DNA from: Desulfatibacillum alkenivorans DSM 16219
GTDB taxonomy: Bacteria; Desulfobacterota; Desulfobacteria; Desulfobacterales; Desulfatibacillaceae
Direction of reading: 5' to 3'
NCBI RefSeq assembly: GCF_900142135.1
Contig: NZ_FQZU01000001.1
Span: forward strand, 409,653 to 473,652
DNA: 64,000 bases
Position 1 is the stretch's first letter. Every line of letters begins with the position of its first letter. Positions 13,239-21,385 of the stretch are shown here, one piece after another. The translations under genes were made by a program, and so were the position numbers. The notes below the pieces were generated by a model. That model was given only the letters and a program-made list of their open reading frames with translations. It had not been told where the DNA came from and did no database searches.

Positions 13239-14822
13239 TTACAACGGAATGTTCCCGTGCCGCTTGGCGGGATGGTTGACTGTTTTGGTTCGCAGCATTT
13301 TCAAGGCTTTGACCAAAAAACGCCTTGTTTCGGCCGGCGCCACAACTTCCTCCACATTGGTGTTGGAGGAGACGTCGTAAATGGGGTTGGCGTAGGTTTC
13401 GCGGTACTCCTTCAACTTGTTTTGGAGAAAATCGGGGTCGGTCATGGCGTCGGGATGCCTGCCGTACAAGAGCATGACGGATTGATCCGCCCCCAGAATG
13501 CCCGTCTCCATGATGGGCCAGTATACCACAAGGTCCGTGCCCAGTCCCGGAAGCACCCCCATGCCAAGGTTCCCCCCTCCGTAGGCCTTGCGGGTGACCA
13601 CGGAAATCCTGGGCACGGCGGCCTCGCACAAGGCGTACAGAACCTTGGCGCCATGCCGGATAATGCCTGCGTGCTCCTGAGCGGACCCAGGCAGATAGGC
13701 CGGGGTGTCCACCAACAGGACCAGGGGAATATTGAATGAGTCGCAGAACCGGATGAACCGGGCCTGTTTGTCGCTGCTGTTCACCGTCATGGACCCGGCC
13801 ATGACCTTGGGTTGATTGGCTATGATCCCCACGGACCGGCCGTCCAGCCGGGCAAAACCCACCACGACTTCTTTGGCGAACTCCTTTTTAACTTCAAAAA
13901 AATCTCCATTGTCCACAATGACCTTGACGGCCTCCCGGACGTCATAGGGCTTGTTGGGAGCGGTGGGCACGATGTCGGCGAGCTCGTGGCACATGCGGTC
14001 CGGGGCGTCCCCTGTTTCCACGATGGGAGGCTGTTCATCGCAATTCAGGGGGAGAAAACTCAACAGAGTGCGTATGTCGGTCAGAAGCGTTTTTTCGTCC
14101 GGGCTCCGGAAATCGCAGTTTCCCGACACCTGGGCGTGAACCCGGGCGCCGCCAAGGTCCTCCATGCTGATTTCCTCCCCGGTGACCATTTGCACCACCA
14201 TGGGGCCGGTAATGAACATGTGGCTGGTTTTATCCACCATAAAGACAAAATCATTCAAGGCCGGAGAATAGACGGAAATCCCGCCGCAGGCGCCCATGAT
14301 GGCCGAAATCTGGGGAATAATCCCGGAAGCCAGGGTGTTGGGATAAAACACCGAGCCCCCGTGCTTTTGGGAAATGCTGCCGAAAATAGACCGCTTGCCG
14401 GCGGACAAAAACTCCAGCTCGTCCTGGTTGGGCAGCCGCGCTCCCGGGGAGTCGTGCAGCCCGATCAGGGGCGCCCGCATTTCCAGGGCCCGCTCTATGG
14501 TGCGGTACATCTTGTACCCGTGCTCTATGCCCACGGACCCGCCCCGCACCGTACGGTCCTGGGAGTAGACAAAGACCTGGCGGCCGTTTATGGTTCCGCT
14601 TCCGCACACCAAGCCGTCCGCCGGGGCGTCGGCCTTGTGGCCCGCCAGCATGTTGAGCTCCAAAAAGCTGTCAGGGTCCAGCAAAAAATCCAGCCTTTCC
14701 CTGGCGGTCATTTTGCCTTCGCTATGATGTTTTGCAATGCGATCCTCTCCGCCGCCCAGGCGGACTTTCGCACGGGCTTCCTCCAATTGGGCAATTCTTT
14801 TGGAATACAATTCGTCCATCAT
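13239..14822 (-). CDS. Acyl-CoA carboxyltransferase (propionyl-CoA carboxylase beta type)
   Basis: A 527-residue carboxyltransferase (tandem crotonase-fold halves) that moves CO2 between biotin and an acyl-CoA. Family signatures include SEGKMTARERLDFLLD, GGSVGIEHGYK, HDSPGARLPNQDE, MGACGGISVYSPALNDF and, in the second half, VDTPAYLPGSAQEHAGIIRHGAK and RKAYGGGNLGMG. Length matches PccB/MmdA relatives. It is the last gene of the alkane block. No biotin carboxylase or biotin-carrier gene lies in the window, so those are supplied elsewhere. In context it may decarboxylate branched alkylmalonyl-CoA to a 4-methylalkanoyl-CoA, perhaps passing the carboxyl group on for fumarate regeneration. That direction is inference. 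Confidence 0.9.
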   Translation of the reverse strand: MMDELYSKRIAQLEEARAKVRLGGGEDRIAKHHSEGKMTARERLDFLLDPDSFLELNMLAGHKADAPADGLVCGSGTINGRQVFVYSQDRTVRGGSVGIEHGYKMYRTIERALEMRAPLIGLHDSPGARLPNQDELEFLSAGKRSIFGSISQKHGGSVFYPNTLASGIIPQISAIMGACGGISVYSPALNDFVFMVDKTSHMFITGPMVVQMVTGEEISMEDLGGARVHAQVSGNCDFRSPDEKTLLTDIRTLLSFLPLNCDEQPPIVETGDAPDRMCHELADIVPTAPNKPYDVREAVKVIVDNGDFFEVKKEFAKEVVVGFARLDGRSVGIIANQPKVMAGSMTVNSSDKQARFIRFCDSFNIPLVLLVDTPAYLPGSAQEHAGIIRHGAKVLYALCEAAVPRISVVTRKAYGGGNLGMGVLPGLGTDLVVYWPIMETGILGADQSVMLLYGRHPDAMTDPDFLQNKLKEYRETYANPIYDVSSNTNVEEVVAPAETRRFLVKALKMLRTKTVNHPAKRHGNIPL

Positions 14823-14852
14823 GATCTCCCTTTATGAAATCCCGCAGGGGAC

Positions 14853-15638
14853 TTATTTGCCTTTGAACACAGGCTCCCGTTTTTCCAGAAAGGCTCCGAA
14901 GCCCTCGATCATATCCTCCGTCTGCATGCATACGGAGAGCACATAGGATTCATAGTCCAGCGCCTGGGGCAGGTCCCATTTTCCGAAATTTTGCAGGCCG
15001 CGCTTGGCAAAGGCTATGGGAATGGGGGCGTTATGGGCGAAACGATAGGCCATGTCCCAGGCAGCCTGGGCCAGTTTCTCCTGGGGAACCAGCTTGTTCA
15101 AGAGGCCTATGCGCAAGGCTTCCTCCGCTTCCACCACTTCGCCGCCGAAAATAAGCTCGCAGGCTTTGGAATAGCCCACCAGGCGGGGCAGAAAATAAAC
15201 GCCTCCCCAATCCGGGTGCACGCCGCGCCGGACGAACACCTGGCCGAATTTGGCCTTGTCGCTCCCGATCCGAATGTCGCAGGCCAGGGCCAGGTTGCAT
15301 CCTCCCCCGGCGGCCGGGCCGTTGACGGAGGCGATGACCGGCTTTTCCATGCGGTTGATCAACAGCACCGCCTGGTTCATGGCATGGCGCTCCGCCGTAA
15401 CGGTTGGGGCCAGGGCCTTGGTGGTTCCCGAGGCGAATTCGCCCACGTCCCCGCCTGTACAGAAGTATTTTCCGGCGCCCGTGACGACCACGCACCGGAC
15501 GTCTTTGTCGGCCGCTGCATCCTCCAGGGCCTGGACGATTTCCTGACGCATGAGCCCGCCAAAGGAGTTATACCTATCAGGCCGGTTAAGAGTTATCAGG
15601 GCCACGTGCTCTTTTTTTTCCAACAGGACATGTTCCAT
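14853..15638 (-). CDS. Enoyl-CoA hydratase/isomerase (crotonase family)
   Basis: A 261-residue crotonase. The oxyanion-hole segments are clear: GKYFCTGGDVGEFASG near residue 60 and NGPAAGGGCNLALACDIRIGSDKAKFGQVFVRRGVHPDWGG at about 105-145. The usual hydratase glutamates are not both evident (the second position reads HPDWGG rather than PExG), so isomerase or another CoA chemistry is possible. It sits 30 bp upstream of the carboxyltransferase in the same operon. It plausibly handles unsaturated or methyl-branched acyl-CoA from alkane breakdown. Confidence 0.87.
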   Translation of the reverse strand: MEHVLLEKKEHVALITLNRPDRYNSFGGLMRQEIVQALEDAAADKDVRCVVVTGAGKYFCTGGDVGEFASGTTKALAPTVTAERHAMNQAVLLINRMEKPVIASVNGPAAGGGCNLALACDIRIGSDKAKFGQVFVRRGVHPDWGGVYFLPRLVGYSKACELIFGGEVVEAEEALRIGLLNKLVPQEKLAQAAWDMAYRFAHNAPIPIAFAKRGLQNFGKWDLPQALDYESYVLSVCMQTEDMIEGFGAFLEKREPVFKGK

Positions 15639-15668
15639 AATCCCCCCATAGATGACGACGCAAAAAAC

Positions 15669-16622
15669 TCAGCTAAAAAAAGACTTTTCCATTTGCCAGC
15701 CAATCCGCCTGAGGCCTTCCGTGATTTCGCGGATGATTTCCTCCACGCTTTGCTCCCCGGCGACAAGCCCTGCCGTCTGGCCGCACGGCATAACCGCGGT
15801 TTGCCGGTCCCCTCCGCTCATGACGTAAGTGGCGTCTCCGGACTTGATCATGGCCTTGTCCGCTTCGCCGGCGTCCATGCCCGCAACCATCTTTGTGACC
15901 GCGTTTTTCAAGACCCGGATGGGCATGGCTTCCTTCCCCAGGATCAGGGTTGCCTCGCAGTCCGCGTTTATAAGGCAGTCCTTGAAAAAGGCCGGAGCGC
16001 CGCTTTCCGTGCTGAGGACAAAGCGCGTCCCCATCTCCACCCCTTGGGCGCCCAGGGCGAAAGCCGCGGCCGCGCCCCGGGAGTCGGCTATGCCTCCGGC
16101 TGCGATGACCGGGATGTCCAGGTTGTCCACAAGCTGGGGGATGAGGCAAAAGCTTGTCACATGCTCCCTCCCCACATGTCCTCCCGCTTCAAAGCCCATG
16201 GCCGTGACCGCGTCCACGCCGGCGTCCTGGGCTTTCAGGGCCATGGCCAGGGAGGAAACCTTGTGCACGACCTTGAGCCCGCCCTCCCGGGCCAGACCCA
16301 TAATCTTGGCCGGACTCCCGGCGGAGGTGCTGATGGTCTTCACGCCCATTTCAATGGCGACCTCAATGAGTTCCTGCGCATTGGGCCGATACACCGGAAT
16401 ATTCACGCCCACCGGCTTGTCCGTCAGGGCTTTAACCTCTTCCAATTGCCTGCGCAGGGTTTCGGGCGCCATGCCCGAGGCGGCGATGAGGCCGAATCCC
16501 CCGGCATTGGAGACCGCTGCGGCCAGCCTGGCGTGCGTGATCAGCCGCATGGCGCCCAGAACAATGGGGTATTGGGTTCCCAGGATTTCCGAAACCGGGT
16601 TATTCTTGCTGCAACTTGGCAT
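15669..16622 (-). CDS. Nitronate monooxygenase/2-nitropropane dioxygenase-like flavoprotein
   Basis: A 317-residue FMN-dependent TIM-barrel protein. It shows PIVLGAMRLITHARLAAAVSNAGGFGLIAASG at the N terminus, DAVTAMGFEAGGHVGRE near 155-170 (phosphate-binding and active-site region of the family) and IPVIAAGGIADSRGAAAAFALGAQGVEMGTRF. An oxygen-using nitronate oxidase makes little sense in a strict anaerobe. Relatives act as enoyl-reductase-like FMN enzymes, so a reductase or dehydrogenase step on acyl-CoA is a fair alternative. Its start overlaps the 3' end of the acyl-CoA synthetase by 23 bp, indicating co-transcription. Confidence 0.83.
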   Translation of the reverse strand: MPSCSKNNPVSEILGTQYPIVLGAMRLITHARLAAAVSNAGGFGLIAASGMAPETLRRQLEEVKALTDKPVGVNIPVYRPNAQELIEVAIEMGVKTISTSAGSPAKIMGLAREGGLKVVHKVSSLAMALKAQDAGVDAVTAMGFEAGGHVGREHVTSFCLIPQLVDNLDIPVIAAGGIADSRGAAAAFALGAQGVEMGTRFVLSTESGAPAFFKDCLINADCEATLILGKEAMPIRVLKNAVTKMVAGMDAGEADKAMIKSGDATYVMSGGDRQTAVMPCGQTAGLVAGEQSVEEIIREITEGLRRIGWQMEKSFFS

Positions 16623-18174
16623 ACTCCTCCTTCAATTCCATTTTCTTGACTTTCATGGTGGCGGTGAGCGGCAATTCCTCCACAAAGAAAATTTTGGAAG
16701 GATGCTTGAACCGGGCCGCTTTTCCCTGGAGGTATTCCAAAACCTCTTCCTCGGTCAGCTCCTGGCCCATGGCGGGCACGATAAAGGCGGCGCCCGTCTC
16801 CCCCCATTTTTCGTCGGGCACTCCGATGATGGAAACATTCAACACCTTGGGATGGCCCGCCAGGATCTTTTCCACCTCCGCGGGATACACGTTTTCGCCG
16901 CCGCTGCGGTACATGTCCTTGGCCCGGTCCACAATGTACAAGTAGCCTTCCTCATCCATATACCCCAGGTCGCCGGTGTTCAGAATGCCGTTGACAATGG
17001 CTTTTTCCGTCATGTCAGGCAGGTTCCAATAGCGGCTCATGACCGTAGGGCCCTTAGCGAGAATATGGCCGATTTCCCCCGGGGGAAGCTCCTTGCCGTT
17101 GTTGTCCCCAATCCACACATGGGCGAAAAAGCCGGGCTTGCCGATGGAACCCATTTTTCGCTGGATGTCTTCCTTGGGAACAAGGGTCATGGCGCTGCAT
17201 TCGGTCTGGCCGAAGCCCTGCTGCATGTAGAGCCCCCGTTTGGCCAGTTCCTCAAACAGGCTGGGGGGCGTTCTTTCCCCGCCTCCCATGACGCTGCGTA
17301 CGCTGGAAGCGTCAATCTGATCCAGCTTGCCTGTGTCCAGGATAAACCGCCACATGGTGGTGAGCGCGAAAACCGCCGTGGCTTTATAACGCTCTATGTC
17401 CCGGGCGAACTCATCCGGGTTGAATCCCCGCCGCATGACCAGGGTGATGCCCGAAAAAATCACGGGGGTGGCCACAATGAACAGGCCTCCCGAATGGAAC
17501 AAGGGCATTTGGGCCACCATGACTTCGTTGGCGCAGATGTCCTGATTGTCCTGCACATAGAGAGAGGTTTGAAAGCACTTGAAATAGGTCTGCCCGTGGG
17601 AAAGGACCGCGCCTTTGGGATTGCCGGTTACGCCGCTGGTGTAAACGATGGCCAAATCGTCGTCCATGGCGATGGGGCTGTCCGGGACGGGCTCGGTAAC
17701 GGGCTTGTCGTCCGCGCCTTCATGAAAATCAACGGCCCATTCAGGCCGGGCCGGGGCGTCGGGGTTTCCGCTTTGGCAATAGACGAACTTGTCGTTTTCC
17801 ACCTTCAGGTTGGAACGAACAGGATCGATGGAGTAAAAAAAGCAGTCGTGAAAAAGCAGCAGGCGGCATTGGGAGTCGTTGATTTGGTATTCCAGCTCCG
17901 GGCCTGTCAGCCGCCAGTTCAAGGGAACGAATATGACCCCCAGCTTGGCCGCCGCAAAGTAGCATTCCAAAAACTCCATGCAATTGAGCATGAGCACGCC
18001 GATCCTGTCGCCCTTTTTGATCCCCAACTCCTGCAGATAATGGGCGCACCGGTTGGCGCCCTGGTTAAGCTGTTTGTACGAAAAAGGTTTGTCTTCAAAA
18101 ATAACGGCAGTCTTGTCAGGCGTGTTTTGCTCTCTTTTTTTGATAATATATCCCACATCCCAATGCGTTGACAT
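16600..18174 (-). CDS. AMP-forming acyl-CoA synthetase
   Basis: A 524-residue ANL-superfamily ligase that makes acyl-CoA from acid, ATP and CoA. The P-loop-like motif is VYTSGVTGNPKGAVLSHG (Val replaces the common second Thr). GQTECSAM, NTGDLGYMDEEGYLYIVDRAKDMYRSGGENVYPAEVE and a C-terminal lysine motif (PLTATMKVKKMELKEEY) complete the set. It most probably activates the alkylsuccinate made by AssA, or a branched fatty acid derived from it, since it lies in the same operon. Fatty-acid chain-length specificity is not readable. Clean start with a GGAG-like site. Confidence 0.9.
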   Translation of the reverse strand: MSTHWDVGYIIKKREQNTPDKTAVIFEDKPFSYKQLNQGANRCAHYLQELGIKKGDRIGVLMLNCMEFLECYFAAAKLGVIFVPLNWRLTGPELEYQINDSQCRLLLFHDCFFYSIDPVRSNLKVENDKFVYCQSGNPDAPARPEWAVDFHEGADDKPVTEPVPDSPIAMDDDLAIVYTSGVTGNPKGAVLSHGQTYFKCFQTSLYVQDNQDICANEVMVAQMPLFHSGGLFIVATPVIFSGITLVMRRGFNPDEFARDIERYKATAVFALTTMWRFILDTGKLDQIDASSVRSVMGGGERTPPSLFEELAKRGLYMQQGFGQTECSAMTLVPKEDIQRKMGSIGKPGFFAHVWIGDNNGKELPPGEIGHILAKGPTVMSRYWNLPDMTEKAIVNGILNTGDLGYMDEEGYLYIVDRAKDMYRSGGENVYPAEVEKILAGHPKVLNVSIIGVPDEKWGETGAAFIVPAMGQELTEEEVLEYLQGKAARFKHPSKIFFVEELPLTATMKVKKMELKEEYAKLQQE

Positions 18175-18344
18175 AACAAAATTCTCCTTTCTTTTCAGGG
18201 CGTTTTACGTGCAAGTCAAGCTCCGGCGAAGGGCCTCGGGTTTTGAACGCAAAACGCCTGTCCGGGCCAAGCCGCCCGAAAATTCCGAAGCGCGCCCCCA
18301 TGGGGACGGCCTTCTATTTGGTAATTATGATTTTACAAAACCCC

Positions 18345-19142
18345 TTATATTCCCTGGAACACGGGGCTCCTCTTTTCAATAAAGGCCAGTTGGCCTTCTT
18401 TAAGATCCTCGCTGGCAAAGCTCTCCGCCTGAAGCTGTTCCGCCAAAGCCTTCTGCTCGGCGGTCAATCCGGTTTGGCGGGCCAGCATATTTAGTATGGT
18501 TTTGGCGCCTTTGAGGGAAAGAGGCGCATTGCCGGCGATGGAGGCGGCGAAACGCTCGACCTCTTCCTGAAACGTCTCCCTGGGATACAAATGGCTGACC
18601 ACTCCCATTTCCCTGGCCTGACGCGCGGTGTACGTCCCCGCGGTCATAAACAGCTCCCGGGTTACGCTCATTCCAACGGCGTCCACAAATTGCCGGAAGC
18701 CTTCCGCGTGGTAGACCAACCCCAATTTGGCCGGAGGCATTCCGAATTTGGCGTCGTCCGCCGAGACCCTGATATCGCAGCATACCGAAAGGTTCAGGGC
18801 CGCGCCGAAGCAGAACCCGTTCCACGCGGCCAGGGTGGGATAGGGGAAGTTTTCCAGGGAGTGCAGCGCCAGTTCAATAGGATTGGCGCTTTTTAAAAGC
18901 TCTTCCATTTCCGGGGCGATGTCCGTAGGTATCGCCGTAATATCATACCCGGAAGAAAAGGCCCGGCCCCGGCCTCCCGTTACGACCACGCACCGGACTT
19001 CCGAGCCTTTGGACCATTCCTCCAAAGCCAGGTGCATCCGGATGAGCATGTCCGGCGTGAGGGAATTCCTTTTTTCCGGACGGTTGAAGGTCAGGGTTCC
19101 CACATGGTTTTTTACTTCCACGAGCAGGTTGTCCCGGGTCAT
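18345..19142 (-). CDS. Enoyl-CoA hydratase/isomerase (crotonase family)
   Basis: A 265-residue crotonase. Motifs are RPEKRNSLTPDML near the N terminus, GGRGRAFSSGYDI for the first oxyanion loop and NGFCFGAALNLSVCCDIRVSADDAKFGMPPAKLGLVYHAEG for the second. As in the other crotonase of this operon, the canonical catalytic glutamates are not obvious. The start was moved inward to the ATG preceded by AAAGGAAG; the upstream extension is not supported. It lies between the FMN-binding protein and the acyl-CoA synthetase and probably serves beta-oxidation of branched acyl-CoA. Confidence 0.85.
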   Translation of the reverse strand: MTRDNLLVEVKNHVGTLTFNRPEKRNSLTPDMLIRMHLALEEWSKGSEVRCVVVTGGRGRAFSSGYDITAIPTDIAPEMEELLKSANPIELALHSLENFPYPTLAAWNGFCFGAALNLSVCCDIRVSADDAKFGMPPAKLGLVYHAEGFRQFVDAVGMSVTRELFMTAGTYTARQAREMGVVSHLYPRETFQEEVERFAASIAGNAPLSLKGAKTILNMLARQTGLTAEQKALAEQLQAESFASEDLKEGQLAFIEKRSPVFQGI

Positions 19143-19223
19143 AAGCAGCTTCCTTTCCCTGTACGCCCCCTTGCCTGTGCAGAGGGCCGGCCTTGCTTGG
19201 GCGATTCCGGCCACAGGCCCGGA

Positions 19224-19634
19224 TCAAACCCCCTGCCCGAAATCCAGGATTGGCCGGGTTTCCACCACTTCCAGCTTGACAAGGTGCTTGAGCATGGAGG
19301 CGGCGTCGCCAATACGTTTTTTGATTTCCGCATGAACCGCCTCGAACTCCGGCCCTGCGTCGGCCGTGTCCAGCATTTTCAAATAAAGGCGGCATCCTTC
19401 CATGGCCATGCCGGCCTTGCCGTGGATGCTCACAAAAAGGGCGGCGAAGGGATTTTGATTGAGATTGTCGTAGGTCCTGTTATCGCCCAGCATCAGGCGG
19501 ATTTTGTCGCCGTCCACCAGCATGGGGGAGCCGAAAACCGCCGCATTAACCCTTCCTTCGGCGTTGGCGGTGGCAAGCACATTGGTTCTGTCGGGCGACT
19601 CCAGGAATTCGGCGACGGTTTCACTTACCTGCAT
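19224..19634 (-). CDS. Pyridoxamine 5'-phosphate oxidase-like FMN-binding split-barrel protein
   Basis: A 136-residue protein. The start is the ATG with AAAGGAG spaced 7 nt upstream. The sequence ESPDRTNVLATANAEGRVNAAVFGSPMLVDGDKIRLMLGDNRTYDNLNQNPFAALFV fits the split-barrel flavin-binding fold of the PNPOx-like group. The C-terminal third is helical (HAEIKKRIGDAASMLKHLVKLEVVE). Such proteins bind FMN, F420 or haem, so function cannot be fixed. It lies between the VWA protein and a crotonase in the alkane operon. It may support the FMN-dependent neighbour or detoxify oxygen, but that is speculation. Confidence 0.75.
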   Translation of the reverse strand: MQVSETVAEFLESPDRTNVLATANAEGRVNAAVFGSPMLVDGDKIRLMLGDNRTYDNLNQNPFAALFVSIHGKAGMAMEGCRLYLKMLDTADAGPEFEAVHAEIKKRIGDAASMLKHLVKLEVVETRPILDFGQGV

Positions 19635-19660
19635 AACGTTTCTCCTTTGCGTCTTGAGCT

Positions 19661-21385
19661 TCAATCAGTGGAAAAGATCCTGTTCAGCCTGTTTTCAGCG
19701 GCCAGGTTTTTTGCGTCTCCATACAGAAAAGACCATTTTAAAAGTTTTTCCATGGCGGACGGAAGCTGTCCGAAGCGGCTTACGAACTGAATGGTCCTCC
19801 CATACTGCTCCTGCATTCGGCTCCGGTCCTTTACGCCGCATCCAATGGTGACCAGATTGATGTTTTGCTGACGGCAGTAGTTTATCCCGCACGACGCATC
19901 CACCCCGAAATTGGACTCCCCGTCCGTGACGTGGATCAGCAGCTTGCGCCGCTTGTCTTTCGGCATAAAATAAGCCGCCGCGATGATGGCCTGCCCCGAG
20001 GCGGTCTGGCCGCTGGGCGGGACGGATAAAAGGTTTCGGCCGGAAATCAGCCGGGACATCATGCAAATGCCGTCCATTTCAAAATAGGCCCAGGCGCCCA
20101 GGCGGTTTTGCGAGCCGGAAAGGGCCTTGTGCATGTTGCCCACGGTGTTTTCCACCATGCGCCATTTACCGCCCCGCATGCTGCCCGTGGCGTCCAAAAG
20201 CAGGGTGACGTTCCAGTCCTCGGAAGGCATGGAATCCACCTGACGAAAGCAGCGGCCGTTGATGGGGGCCCGGTAAAGCCTCCGCCGGTCTATGCGTCCG
20301 CTGGCAAGGCCCCGGCTTACGATTTTTTGCCGCTCTGCGTAATTGGCGAATACAGCCCTCAGCCGGCCCACGGTTTTCCGGTCTATGACCGGGTGGGCGG
20401 CGATGTTGAAATCCCATCTGGATATGGGCGCCACGTCCGGGTTATCCGGCCCGACTATGGACCGGATAATGGGCGTAATATCCGCGGAGCCTTGCGCAAG
20501 GCTGACTTCGACATCCCGTCTCAGCTCGGCGTCCAGGCTTCCTTTTTTCGTTTCGGCGGGCAGGGGGGCGTCCTGCGCATTGACGCTGGAGACAGCCGCC
20601 GGCGCCCACAAAAGGCGTTTATCCTGAATAGACAGGCCTCTCAGGGCCCCTTCGAGCGCAGCCCAGGCGTTTTTGTAGAGGGCCGCCCGCTCCTGGCAGC
20701 GCTGGAGTACGCCTGCGCGCCGATCCGGAAGACTCTTCAGGTTTCCGGTCAGATTTTGAAGGATCTCCAGGCCCTTTTCATAGGCCGGGTTCATGGCGTC
20801 CACATCCTGTACAGTCCATACGGACGCCCACCAAAGATGAATGAGAGCCTCCAGGGTGGGCTTTTCTCTGTTTAAGCGGGATTCGGCCTCCTCCAAAACC
20901 CTGTTTCGGACGCCGGACGTGTAGCGGCCCAGGACCGAGCGGTCCGCCAGGAGGTCCACGTAGATATCCTCGCCGGTGTGGACAATTTTTTGAAAGGCGA
21001 CCCTGGACATTCCGGGCAATGCGGCAAAATCCGGGGAGAGCAGTTTCCAGACTTTTTCCGACCATTCCGTTTTATGGAAGGCCTCATGGACCGTCAGCCC
21101 CACGGCCGCATCCACGGTCTTGGGAGGCACGGGGTATTCGCCCATCACCAGGGCCGGATCAATGACAATGGAAGCCGCTTCACCGTGGGACATGCCCGAA
21201 TATTCGATCACGCCCACATTAGGCCCGATGTGGCCGGCCGCCTTGCGGAGCGCCCGAAGCAGGTTGGCAAGCTCCTCGGCTTCGATGCAGGAGGTGTTTT
21301 TCCGCCAGAAGCCTGACAGGGACGGAGGCGCCGCGTCCCCATGATGATCGGCTCGCGGATTAGTATGCATTGTATCTGCTTCCAT
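19661..21385 (-). CDS. VWA-domain protein with N-terminal HExxH motif (NorD/CoxE/CobT-like partner of MoxR)
   Basis: A 574-residue cytoplasmic protein. The N-terminal half has VHEAFH (His100-Glu101-His104), a candidate zinc-metallopeptidase HExxH, followed by HTGEDIYVDLLAD (near 136-149), which could supply a third ligand as in other HExxH-VWA proteins. The C-terminal VWA domain carries the MIDAS motif DATGS (Asp398-Ser402) plus HVTDGESNFG. It overlaps the 3' end of the MoxR ATPase gene by 26 bp (or 11 bp if the ATG at 21370 is used), a typical MoxR-VWA pair. Such pairs act as remodelling chaperones that insert or activate metal cofactors. In benzylsuccinate operons a MoxR-type ATPase (BssE) occurs. 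Its target here may be alkylsuccinate synthase. Confidence 0.82.
   Translation of the reverse strand: MEADTMHTNPRADHHGDAAPPSLSGFWRKNTSCIEAEELANLLRALRKAAGHIGPNVGVIEYSGMSHGEAASIVIDPALVMGEYPVPPKTVDAAVGLTVHEAFHKTEWSEKVWKLLSPDFAALPGMSRVAFQKIVHTGEDIYVDLLADRSVLGRYTSGVRNRVLEEAESRLNREKPTLEALIHLWWASVWTVQDVDAMNPAYEKGLEILQNLTGNLKSLPDRRAGVLQRCQERAALYKNAWAALEGALRGLSIQDKRLLWAPAAVSSVNAQDAPLPAETKKGSLDAELRRDVEVSLAQGSADITPIIRSIVGPDNPDVAPISRWDFNIAAHPVIDRKTVGRLRAVFANYAERQKIVSRGLASGRIDRRRLYRAPINGRCFRQVDSMPSEDWNVTLLLDATGSMRGGKWRMVENTVGNMHKALSGSQNRLGAWAYFEMDGICMMSRLISGRNLLSVPPSGQTASGQAIIAAAYFMPKDKRRKLLIHVTDGESNFGVDASCGINYCRQQNINLVTIGCGVKDRSRMQEQYGRTIQFVSRFGQLPSAMEKLLKWSFLYGDAKNLAAENRLNRIFSTD

Noticed and set aside
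16600-16622. Overlap of the NMO-like and synthetase genes as a frameshifted fusion
   Set aside because: Both proteins have complete N and C termini by motif order, so it is a normal operonic overlap.
15829-18171. 780-codon open frame antisense to the acyl-CoA synthetase and NMO-like genes
   Set aside because: A shadow of GC-rich codon use; the opposite strand carries clear family motifs throughout.
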